From: Lachnospiraceae bacterium
GTDB taxonomy: Bacteria; Bacillota; Clostridia; Lachnospirales; Lachnospiraceae
DNA: 10,946 bases
Assembly (NCBI GenBank): GCA_017964745.1
Contig: JAGCRJ010000330.1
Location: 1-10,946, forward strand
Direction of reading: 5' to 3'
Of this stretch, positions 1-7,500 are shown piece by piece (within the stretch, counting starts at the first letter, position 1; every line of letters starts with the position of its first letter). The notes below the pieces were generated by a model. It did not search any database and was not told the origin of the DNA. It saw only the letters and a program-made list of their open reading frames with translations. Both the position numbers and the translations under genes were made by a program.

Positions 1-908
1 CCGTAGATATCAACCTCACAGGAAACGGGAATTCCCATTCCGGTGAGACGGCTGTTTACATAGCAGGGAACGAACTTGAACATGGTCTGGAATGCAGGCC
101 AGCACTTTCCTGCGATGGCAACATATTTTCTGTAGCCTCTGTTAGCCTCAACCCAGTCAAGGAGAGTAAGCTCATACTGAGCAAGCTTTGCAAGGATCTC
201 AGGCTTCTTGTTTCCTGCACCGAGTTCCTCTTCCATTTCCTTAACCTTCTCGGGGATTCTTGCATCGCCTTCATGCTTGTTGAAGGATTCGAAAAGATCG
301 AGCTCAGAATTCTCCTGGATCTCTACGCCCATGTTGTAAAGCTGCTGGATGTGAGCGTTACAAGCAAGGAAGTTATGAGGTCTGGGACCGAAGGTTATGA
401 TCTTGAGGTTATTGAGACCATAGATTGCATTTGCAATGGGAAGGAAATCGTGGATCATGTCAGCGCAGTCTTCAGCGTCGCCGACAGGATACTCAGGGAT
501 ATAAGCCTTTACGCTTCTGAGGTGAAGGTTATAGCTTGCATTGAGCATTCCGCAGTAAGCATCTCCTCTGCCGTCCTGAAGATCAGCCTGGCTCTCCTCA
601 GCAGCTGCGCAGAACATCTTGGGACCTTCGAAGTGCTTAGCGAGAAGGGTCTCGGAGATCTCGGGACCGAAGTTTCCGAGATATACGCAGAGAGCTTCGC
701 AGCCTGCCTTCTTGATATCCTCGAGAGCATTGACCATGTCGATCTCGCTCTCAACGATGCAGATGGGACACTCATAGATGTCAGCTGCATCATATTTCTT
801 GGTATAAGCCTCTACGAGAGCCTTGCGGCGGTTAACTGCAAGTGACTCGGGGAAGCAGTCGCGGCTTACAGCCACAATTCCTACTTTAACCTTGGGAATA
901 TTAATCAT
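1..908 (-). CDS. L-fucose/L-arabinose isomerase family protein (3' end outside window)
   Basis: The first 302 codons of a gene that runs off the left edge. Family members interconvert aldose and ketose sugars in the cytoplasm, using a divalent metal; full-length proteins are roughly 470-590 residues, so about 170 or more are missing. Seen: an N-terminal beta-strand start (KVKVGIVAVSRDCFPES), a Rossmann-like alternation with LGNFGPEI near residue 79, GPRPHNF near 175, then KCWPAF and the run ending CEVDIYG at the window edge. The cysteine-tryptophan-proline and CExD stretches are what I recognise as typical of the FucI/AraA-like family. The start is the ATG at 906-908, preceded by AGGAGG with a 6-base spacer. 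It has its own promoter and follows a terminator, so it is a separate transcription unit. Codon use is strongly biased: no CCG among 15 prolines. The exact sugar cannot be told, because the metal and substrate residues of the C-terminal part are absent. Family confident, substrate unknown. Confidence 0.8.
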   Translation of the reverse strand, partial: MINIPKVKVGIVAVSRDCFPESLAVNRRKALVEAYTKKYDAADIYECPICIVESEIDMVNALEDIKKAGCEALCVYLGNFGPEISETLLAKHFEGPKMFCAAAEESQADLQDGRGDAYCGMLNASYNLHLRSVKAYIPEYPVGDAEDCADMIHDFLPIANAIYGLNNLKIITFGPRPHNFLACNAHIQQLYNMGVEIQENSELDLFESFNKHEGDARIPEKVKEMEEELGAGNKKPEILAKLAQYELTLLDWVEANRGYRKYVAIAGKCWPAFQTMFKFVPCYVNSRLTGMGIPVSCEVDIY

Positions 909-914
909 ATTGTA

Positions 915-920
915 CCTCCT
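915..920 (-). promoter_or_regulatory. Shine-Dalgarno site of the isomerase-family gene
   Basis: The minus strand reads AGGAGG, a perfect anti-16S match, six bases before the ATG at 906-908. It fixes the start codon of a gene cut by the window edge and fits strong expression. Confidence 0.85.
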
Positions 921-931
921 GATACATTTTA

Positions 932-946
932 CCCCTTCAAAAGGGG
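932..946 (-). other. Short 5'-UTR hairpin before the isomerase-family gene
   Basis: Six-base-pair stem CCCCTT/AAGGGG with a three-base loop, at 932-937 and 941-946. It lies about 11 bases upstream of the ribosome binding site and just downstream of the predicted transcription start. No run of U follows, so it does not look like a terminator. A 5'-terminal stem could protect the mRNA from decay; that is inference. Confidence 0.5.
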
Positions 947-951
947 ACCTA

Positions 952-965
952 CGAAAACGATTTTA
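952..965. promoter_or_regulatory. Possible cre (CcpA) operator over the -10 box
   Basis: The 14 bases CGAAAACGATTTTA fit the catabolite-responsive element consensus TGWNANCGNTNWCA except at the first and thirteenth positions, with the central CG at 958-959. The site covers the predicted -10 box and start point of a sugar-metabolism gene, a position where CcpA binding would repress. The match is short and AT-rich, so chance is a real alternative. Confidence 0.3.
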
Positions 966-987
966 TCACATAAGGTTCAAACAATAA
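960..987 (-). promoter_or_regulatory. Predicted sigma-A promoter of the isomerase-family gene
   Basis: On the minus strand, TAAAAT at 960-965 is preceded by TGA, giving the TGn extended -10 motif. A weak -35 match TTATTG lies at 982-987 with a 16-bp spacer. Predicted transcription start is near 953, giving a leader of about 45 bases. The upstream gene ends in a terminator at 1031-1057, so this gene needs its own promoter. The -35 box is poor, which extended -10 promoters tolerate. Confidence 0.55.
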
Positions 988-1030
988 ACTCAAAAGTTGT
1001 TCTCGGCAGACCATATTTTGCGAAAAATAG

Positions 1031-1057
1031 GAAAAACCCGCAAAATGCGGGTTTTTC
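1031..1057 (-). terminator. Rho-independent terminator of the three-gene envelope unit
   Basis: Perfect 12-bp palindrome: arms 1031-1042 and 1046-1057 with a three-base loop, GC-rich core GCGGG/CCCGC, followed on the minus strand by a run of T within the arm and more T beyond (to about 1022). It starts 8 bases after the stop codon of the zinc-ribbon/FecR-like gene. Both strands end the stem in T, so it could also act on the opposite strand. Confidence 0.9.
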
Positions 1058-1064
1058 GCTGATA

Positions 1065-2216
1065 TCAGTCACCTTCGGTGCCTGCATCTTCCGTAAACAG
1101 CCGGAGAAGATATCCATAGTTAAGCTGATTTTCTTCGACCCTGTATTTCTCCGCCAGTTCGATGAGATAATCCCTGTCCCATCCGGAATCCGGTGAAACG
1201 CTGTCGAGCAGATAGGGTCTGCTTGCAATTTCCCTGACCATTGCGGTAGGAAGCTCGTCCGCAGACGGTCTTTCGGTCGTCACGTTCACCCCGCCTTCAC
1301 CGAAGGTACACGATGTGCGGTCGCCGGGAGTCAGGATTTCCTTGAAGCTTTCTCCGGAGCCCGTATCGGTAAGCCGGATAGTGACCTCTCCGTCCATAAC
1401 CCAGATAATGGCATTCTCTTTGCCGTCGTAAAAAATATATCCCGCCGCTTCGCTTACGCTAACGGTCAAAGCGCCCGCTTCCAGTTCCATGGTTTCGTTC
1501 CCGTAATAAGGATCGTCTATATCAAAGAACATGGCACAATGCTTCAGATTAACCTTCAGATCTTCCAGCTCATCATCCTCTGACTTGTATGCATCGAACG
1601 CACTGTTTGAGAGAATTCTGAGCGTCCTGTCTTCACCCAGCGAAAACGTCGCACCTCCGTATTCATCGGTCTTTACTCCTCCGCCGTCTCTGATCTCCGC
1701 ACCGTATCCGACCTCCACTTCGGTTCCGTCTTTGTTATATATTTCTACCAGTCCGGAATAATCCTTCAGCGTGATGCCTGTCGGTATGTTCGTGCGCCCG
1801 AAGGTCACCCTTGGAACGATACCTGCAACATTGATAAGTATCACCACCCCGATCAGCAAAAATGCAATGCGGGTTCCGGGAAGCATGCGCCTTTTTGCAT
1901 GCTCCGGCTCATCAATCTCATATTTCGCGGCGGAAGCTTCAGAATACTTCAAAGATTCAGTCTGAACAACAGGCTGCTCTTGCTTAACAGGCTCTGCCTG
2001 AATTTCGGGCTGTGCCGGTGTGACGGACTCTGCCTGAATTTCGGGCTGCGCCGGCTTAACGGGCTCTGCCTGAACTACCGGCTGCGCCGGCTTAACGGAC
2101 TCTGCCTGAATAATGGGGCTTACCTGCCTCACCGGTCCTTTAAGCTTGGCACCGCATTCACCGCAGAGGATCTCACCTTCTTCATTTTTTGCACCGCAAT
2201 TGGGACATATGACCAT
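1065..2216 (-). CDS. Zinc-ribbon, single-pass membrane protein with FecR-like outer domain
   Basis: 383 residues. Seen: an N-terminal zinc ribbon with CPNC at C4-C7 and CGEC at C18-C21; a proline/glutamine/glutamate-rich linker of four 12-residue repeats of the type QAESVKPAQPVV at residues 37-84; a basic stretch KRR at 108-110; a membrane helix at about 116-134; then an outside domain. Residues about 155-211 (SGLVEIYNKDG, VGYGAEIRDGGGVKTDEYGG, RTLRILSNSAF) have the strand-and-glycine pattern of FecR domains, which bind or sense at the cell surface in other proteins; a second strand-rich part with VMDGEVTIRL follows near 275. The positive-inside rule puts the zinc ribbon in the cytoplasm. Start ATG at 2214-2216 has AAAGGAAA upstream. 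It is the last gene of a three-gene unit, 27 bp after the previous stop. An envelope sensor or scaffold is my inference; no partner sigma factor is nearby. Confidence 0.8.
   Translation of the reverse strand: MVICPNCGAKNEEGEILCGECGAKLKGPVRQVSPIIQAESVKPAQPVVQAEPVKPAQPEIQAESVTPAQPEIQAEPVKQEQPVVQTESLKYSEASAAKYEIDEPEHAKRRMLPGTRIAFLLIGVVILINVAGIVPRVTFGRTNIPTGITLKDYSGLVEIYNKDGTEVEVGYGAEIRDGGGVKTDEYGGATFSLGEDRTLRILSNSAFDAYKSEDDELEDLKVNLKHCAMFFDIDDPYYGNETMELEAGALTVSVSEAAGYIFYDGKENAIIWVMDGEVTIRLTDTGSGESFKEILTPGDRTSCTFGEGGVNVTTERPSADELPTAMVREIASRPYLLDSVSPDSGWDRDYLIELAEKYRVEENQLNYGYLLRLFTEDAGTEGD
1965..2108 (-). repeat. Four tandem 36-bp repeats encoding a P/Q/E-rich linker
   Basis: Four in-frame copies of 36 bp, each encoding a 12-residue unit such as QAEPVKPAQPEI, with a degenerate fifth copy (QTESLK) after them. 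The copies are close at DNA level (the plus strand shows recurring tctgcctgaat and ctgcgccggcttaac segments), which suggests recent duplication. It forms the cytoplasmic tether between the zinc ribbon and the membrane helix. Copy number may vary between strains by slippage. Confidence 0.85.
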
Positions 2217-2243
2217 AGCTTTTCCTTTCGATTACAGTCCGGA

Positions 2244-3380
2244 TCAGAATTCGATAGCGGCTACTTTCCATTCGCCATCCTGCCTTACGAAATAAAACTT
2301 TCCGTCCGTCATAATGACCTCGGGTTCCCTTGGTCCCCACTGCATCGTAAGATGCTGTTCGACCAGAACCTCACAATAAAATGCATCTTCATTATATGCT
2401 ATAAATTCCTGCACCTCAGCGGAATGTATCTCGGACTTCAGATGGCGGGTGAACCATTTGAGTTCCGCATGCTGCATATAGTAAAGATATATATTGTCCT
2501 TCGTAAAATACTGCCTGAGCGTTCCTTCGGAAAGATCTCCGGAGATGAATTCGGCATATGCGGATACAGCTTCGCATGCGATGCCTTCCATCTCTTCCCT
2601 GCCTTCGCAATCCTCCGGATATCCTACACTGTAGATTCCGTTTTCCGGATCGGCTATGACGGGAACCGGAGTTCCGTCTTCGTTTTCCGCGGTGATCTCA
2701 GGTGTCAGATAAAATCCTCCGAGCTTCACATCGGTCATTACCGGGAGTGTAGTGAACCCTTCATAAAATCTCTGTGCGGAAGGAGGATCCTGCAGCGTTC
2801 TTCCCGTATTTGCGGTCAGTTCCTTTCCGTTAGCGAACAGCCTTACATTCTCCGGAGCCGTTATGCTTACCGATACCGAAGGCTCCGCATACACTTCAAG
2901 TGAAACAAGATCCCATACGGGGATATCCTTCCTGCCCCGTTCAGGTCTCTTTGTGTATTCGGCCCTTGCAATCCTCAGGTCACCCGATTCGATGTAATAT
3001 ACCTGATGATCGTCGCTTGTTTCCTCTTCAACGGAAACCATGCTTATACGTCCGTTCGAGATAAATGTCTTAAGATATTCCCTGAGATCTTCTTCGGTCT
3101 CATATGCATTCAGTGTGCACTTTTTGGTCATCAGCGCGCATACGGAATCCACATCGCATTTACGGAATGTATCGGCAAGCTCTTCCGTGACCGATTCGGG
3201 AAGGGATGCCCTGTACTTTGCTTCGGTATTTTCCAGAAAAGAAAAAAACTGTCTGTTGAAATCCCATATCGCAAGAAGAAGAACGAGAATCCAGAGCAGC
3301 ATAAATATCCGGAAATAGTTGAATTCTATTCCGGTGGTTCTTTCCTTCATTTTGTTATTGCCGTTTTCATTTTCAGTCAT
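2244..3380 (-). CDS. Membrane-anchored protein with probable NTF2-like domains, function unknown
   Basis: 378 residues; I do not recognise a named family. Seen: a polar N-terminus rich in Asn and Glu, one membrane helix at about 25-39 (IFMLLWILVLLLAIW), then an outside part of three sections. Residues about 60-165 (helix SVTEELADTFRKCDVDSVCALM followed by strands) and about 258-378 (long helices, then strands, ending DGEWKVAAIEF) look like NTF2-like cone folds; that ending is typical of them. Between lies a strand-rich section with APENVRLFANGKEL, like the small beta domains in TcaA/YvbJ-type proteins. The ATG overlaps the stop of the upstream gene in ATGA, so translation is coupled; the SD is weak (AGGA, 3 bases off). 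Another ATG at codon 11 lacks any SD. The middle gene of the unit, it may bind or position a surface polymer for the glycosidase; inference only. Confidence 0.75.
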   Translation of the reverse strand: MTENENGNNKMKERTTGIEFNYFRIFMLLWILVLLLAIWDFNRQFFSFLENTEAKYRASLPESVTEELADTFRKCDVDSVCALMTKKCTLNAYETEEDLREYLKTFISNGRISMVSVEEETSDDHQVYYIESGDLRIARAEYTKRPERGRKDIPVWDLVSLEVYAEPSVSVSITAPENVRLFANGKELTANTGRTLQDPPSAQRFYEGFTTLPVMTDVKLGGFYLTPEITAENEDGTPVPVIADPENGIYSVGYPEDCEGREEMEGIACEAVSAYAEFISGDLSEGTLRQYFTKDNIYLYYMQHAELKWFTRHLKSEIHSAEVQEFIAYNEDAFYCEVLVEQHLTMQWGPREPEVIMTDGKFYFVRQDGEWKVAAIEF

Positions 3381-4489
3381 TCGTCCTGATCCGCGGGAAG
3401 CACGATAAATGCGGTGGGGATGCTTCTCGTATCGCGCACGGTGCAGTTGTCCACTATCTTTTCGCCGTTATAGAACATAGATGATGACATTCCGCCGTCG
3501 AGATTGGCGGCGTTGACCGCTCCGTATTCAAGCATTACATCTATAAGATCGGCCATCGATGCGCCGAGTGATGAAGTCTTTCTTCCTTCTATTACAAGCA
3601 AAAGAACCGCACCGTCGGGGCGCTGTCCTATTGCGGTACGCGGATTAAGTCCTCCGCCAACTCCCGAGCACTGTGCGGATTTTCCGTTCACGATAAGTGC
3701 GGGGCCGAATGTAACGGCATCGCGGATGCCGATGGACTGTGCGTACGCCGCACTCATCTTTCCGCAGATAAGGATATTATCTTCGTTAAATCCGTAAACA
3801 CCGTATGTCGCACCGGGACTACCGCACCTGAGCTCACCTCTCGAGATGACTATTCCCTCTGGCCACGCTCCGCTTCCGAGTCCGCTCTCATCCTCGTATT
3901 TACCGCCGTTGATCCCGGCAACGGCTCCGTTATTTTCCACGTGCTGCTGAAGAGTCCACCCTCTGTAACCGTGGCTGAACTGCGGTATGGCGGATACGAC
4001 CACCCTCGAAGGATCGTACACTATCATGATCATTCCGGAATAAGTCTCACCGTGGACCTCGTGGATCTCAATTCCGTCACCGTCCGGATCGTCATATACA
4101 AATCCCCATTCATTCCCGGCTTCTTCCAAGGCCGTTTCGCTTCCGCCCTGCACATCCGTTTCGCCGCCGGGTGCCGCGGCTACGGTCACCATGGACGCAT
4201 CGGTTATCTCATCACTTTCAACCGTACGGTTTCTTTCCCTGATCCTTGCAATCTCCTCATCACTCAGATACATCTCGGCAAGTATTCCGCCCGCACTCGA
4301 TTCCATCACAGATGAAACAAACAGATCCCTGACATGGGTCGAGGGTCCTTTGTTCACAAAATACAGCATCTCATACAATCCGCCGATAAGGATCAGGACC
4401 GTGACAAAAAGCCACACAAAAAAGCGCCCGACATATGTCAGGAGCCTTCTTAATATCGTTCTTTCCTTTTTCCCCTCATTTGCGCGCAT
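3377..4489 (-). CDS. Membrane-anchored phosphodiester glycosidase (NAGPA domain)
   Basis: 370 residues. Members of this family resemble the lysosomal uncovering enzyme (N-acetylglucosamine-1-phosphodiester alpha-N-acetylglucosaminidase) and split sugar-phosphodiester bonds; in bacteria they are linked to surface polysaccharide. Seen: basic N-terminus, one membrane helix at 23-45, an acidic linker at about 88-145 with DPDGDGIEI, then the catalytic domain at about 150-366 with the family landmarks DPSRV (159-163), GINGGKY (N194), TFGPALIVNGK, NPRTAIGQRPDG (R284) and NAANLDGGMSSSMF (D331). All landmarks are intact, so activity outside the cell is likely. The usual start, ATG at 4487-4489, has no SD; a strong promoter lies almost directly before it, so the mRNA may be near-leaderless. 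First gene of a three-gene unit; its stop overlaps the next start by 4 bp. The substrate is unknown; teichoic-acid-like or capsular phosphodiesters are possible. Confidence 0.88.
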   Translation of the reverse strand: MRANEGKKERTILRRLLTYVGRFFVWLFVTVLILIGGLYEMLYFVNKGPSTHVRDLFVSSVMESSAGGILAEMYLSDEEIARIRERNRTVESDEITDASMVTVAAAPGGETDVQGGSETALEEAGNEWGFVYDDPDGDGIEIHEVHGETYSGMIMIVYDPSRVVVSAIPQFSHGYRGWTLQQHVENNGAVAGINGGKYEDESGLGSGAWPEGIVISRGELRCGSPGATYGVYGFNEDNILICGKMSAAYAQSIGIRDAVTFGPALIVNGKSAQCSGVGGGLNPRTAIGQRPDGAVLLLVIEGRKTSSLGASMADLIDVMLEYGAVNAANLDGGMSSSMFYNGEKIVDNCTVRDTRSIPTAFIVLPADQDE

Positions 4490-4499
4490 TACTCAATAA

Positions 4500-4528
4500 T
4501 ATATAACATAAAGCCCGGTTCTTATCAA
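4500..4528 (-). promoter_or_regulatory. Predicted sigma-A promoter of the envelope three-gene unit
   Basis: Minus strand: -35 TTGATA at 4523-4528, a 17-bp spacer, -10 TATATA at 4500-4505, and TGT directly before it (extended -10). All parts are at ideal spacing. The predicted start is near 4493, only about four bases before the ATG at 4489. The -35 box lies in the loop and inner arm of the addA terminator hairpin. Confidence 0.7.
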
Positions 4529-4545
4529 TTAAAGTAAGAACCGGG
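4514..4545 (-). terminator. addA: Terminator after addA
   Basis: Perfect 11-bp stem, arms 4514-4524 and 4535-4545 (CCCGGTTCTTA / TAAGAACCGGG) with a 10-base loop, beginning 6 bases after the addA stop codon. The following tract reads CTTTATGTTATAT, a poor U-run, so termination may be incomplete and some addBA transcripts may read on into the envelope genes. Confidence 0.7.
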
Positions 4546-4551
4546 TCTGTA

Positions 4552-7500
4552 TTATATCCCGTAGTCTTTATCCTGTCCGAGTTTAAAGGAATAAAGCCTT
4601 CTTTCGGACACGGGAAGGTGTGTGAGGCTTTCGAGCGCTTCCCTGTAATAATCCATCTGGGTCTCGTATCTCTTCCAGAGCTCCTCCATCGATGAAACGG
4701 AATCGGTCTTGTAATCCAGCAGAACTATCCTGCCGTCTTCCTCATAGTACGCATCGATGATACCCTGGATCATAAGCATCTCGCCGGCAAGTGCATCCGA
4801 GCCTGTGTTTTTATGTTCGGGATCGAGAAGCCTTGCGGCATCGATACCGTAAACAAAAGGCTGCTCTCTTCTCAGAAGACCTGAGCGTTCGGCTCTCCAC
4901 ATTCTGTATGACAGCTCCGATCTTAAGAAAGTAAGTATCTTAAAAGCGGCAACCGCAGCATGGGTCTTTTCGGAGATATGTCCCGCGGCAAGCTCTTCCG
5001 ACCAGAACTTTTCAAAAGATTCCTTCGCCCCGGCTTCATTACCGGACACCTTATTCAGGTATTCATCATACGATGAAGGAACGGTACCGATAACAGGCCC
5101 GAGTATCCTGTCCCAGGAAAGAAGCTGCATGCATCTGTGGTATGCATTACCGCGTTCGGTTCCGGAAATGACAAGTCTGTTTCCGGCTGATGACCTCCTG
5201 CCTGAATCCTCTTCTTCAGGATCGTCATATATCGGATCCGTGCTTCCGCCCGCGAAAACGGGAACCGCAGTTTCATCCTCGCCGTGCTCCATGAGATCGT
5301 AAGCGCCCTCATCCTTTTCCGCCATGGCGGCCATCTTGAGTTCGGATACCGTAGTCTTGGTATAGAGATTCTCAAGATATTTATATGGATATTCATATGA
5401 GAATTTCTCTGTGAGCGCATCAAGGACTTCCTTATCCGCATTTGAAAGATCCCCGCCCGAAGCAAGCGCAAACTCCGATACGCCCGCTGCCTGACTCTCT
5501 TCCTCTTTCCTTCCCGCGGCCATTATGTTTTCGACGCTCACCGTTTTGATATCGATCACATTCTTTACTTCCTCACAGCCGATAACGGGAAGTATCAGAT
5601 CGAGATACTTGTCAGAGCTCTGGAAATTTCCGAAGGGAAGTCTCTGCATGGGAAAATCGAAGCACTCCTCCAGAGTGTCCTCCGCATCCTTGATACCGCC
5701 GACCATGATAAGCTTCTCCTTGGGTCTGGTCATGGCAACATAGAGAAGCCTCATCTCTTCCGCGATGACGTCTCTTCTCTTCTTATCCGATACGGCGCTG
5801 TAACGGAGCGTTCTGATTCTCAAACGCTTTTCAGTGTCCGCATATCTGCAGGCCAGTCCGAGCATGTTATCGGCAAGCAGCGGTTTATACACATCCTTAA
5901 AGTTAAAGCCTCTTCCCATTCCCGCAAGGAAAACCACGGGGAATTCCAGACCTTTGGATTTATGGATGGTCATGAGTCTTACGACATCCGCACTTTTCGA
6001 TGCGGAACCTACCTCGCCCGAGTCGACCTCGAACTTTTCCATATTGTCTATATATCTGATGAAGTCATTAAGACCGAGATAACTGGATCTTTCATAATTC
6101 GATGCCATCACAAGGAGCATACGGACATTACCGGTCCTTGACTGCCCTCCCGGAAGTGCACTGCAGATCTCGATATAATGATGGTCCGCGGTAACACGGT
6201 CAAGGAGCTGCCTTACGGTAAGGTAAGAGCTCATATCGCGGTACATATCCAGACGGTCAAGGAATTCCGAAAGCTTTTCCTTAAGCAGCGTGGAGATCTC
6301 ATTTCCCGTATCCGCTTCCCCGCTTCTTCCGGCTGCTTTCTTCAGTGCCTCATATAAAGAGCAGTCCTTTCGTCCGGCTCTTATGAGCGCTATCTCGTTT
6401 TCGTCAAAGCCTCCGAATACCGAATGCATCACAGCATAGAGAGGAACATCATCCAAAGGATTGCTGAGCACACGCAGGTACTGAAGGAGAAGACTTACTT
6501 CCGCAGTCTTGAAATATCCGTTCTTTCCTTCCGCATAGAGAGGAATTCCCATATCCGCAAAAACCTTGCGGTATGTTTCGGTGACCGAGCTTACGCTTCT
6601 GCAGAGGATCACGATATCCCTGTATGAGATATCCCTGAGTCCGGGATCTTCCCTGTTTCCGTCGGACAGCTTCATGCCGTTCATCAGTTCCCTGATCCTG
6701 GTTCCGATGATCCTTGCTTCAAGCTCACTCTTATCGGATGCATCATCCATAAGGTCACCTGCCGATGCGGCATATTCGCTTCCTTCGCCGTCAGCATCGT
6801 TAAAACTGTCAGCCATCGCATCCGCGGACTTTTCGATCATCTTATTGTCGTAAATGATCAGTTCGGTCTTGCAGCCTTCGGATTCGGGAAATACGGCTTT
6901 TGCCTGAAGCTGTGCATTTTCGTCATATTCGATCCTTCCGTTCTCCGGATGCATGATCCTTTCGAAAATTCGGTTGACCGAATCGAGTACTTCCTTACGG
7001 CTTCTGAAGTTTCCCGTAAGATCGATCTCCATCCTCGGAGGAATGAGATCGTATTCGTACTGCTTCTGTAAGAAGAGCTCGGGCATGGCCTGTCTGAAGC
7101 TGTATATGCTCTGCTTTACATCGCCTACGGTGAATCTGTCATACCTTCCGATGTTTTCAGCTGACACTGCTGTCAGAATAAATTCCTGGACAACATTGGA
7201 ATCCTGATACTCATCGACCATCACCTGCGCGAACCTGTTCCTGTATTCGGTCGCGGCATCGGTGGGTTCGATATCCGTGACACCGTTTTTCACGGTGTGC
7301 CTGGTCAGGATATCCAGTGCAAAATGGGACAGATCCGAAAAGTCCACGGAGTGTCTCTTTTTCTTTTCGGCCGCATACCGTCTTCTGAACTCTATGACAA
7401 GATCGATAAGGGCACCGACCGGTTCGCTGCATCCCCTTATGATGCGGACCTGTTCCTCAATAGGGAACGAATAATAAAACTTGTAAAGCTTCTCGATCTG

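Noticed and set aside
273..845. 190-codon plus-strand open frame
   Set aside because: Antisense to the isomerase-family gene, whose strong codon bias keeps the opposite frame open. No SD and no recognisable domain.
1899..2903. 334-codon plus-strand open frame with repeated LRRLNGLCLN units
   Set aside because: It is the antisense shadow of two well-supported minus-strand genes; the repeat units are just the reverse of the 36-bp repeats. No SD or family resemblance.
4457..4470. Downstream start for the glycosidase using the GGAAAGAACG stretch as SD
   Set aside because: The only suitably spaced in-frame codon is ATA, a very rare start; the upstream ATG keeps the basic residues before the membrane helix.
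7275..7298. Short inverted repeats around CACCGTTTTTCACGGTG
   Set aside because: Two alternative 6-bp stems inside addA coding sequence between conserved motifs; no gene boundary nearby, so treated as chance.
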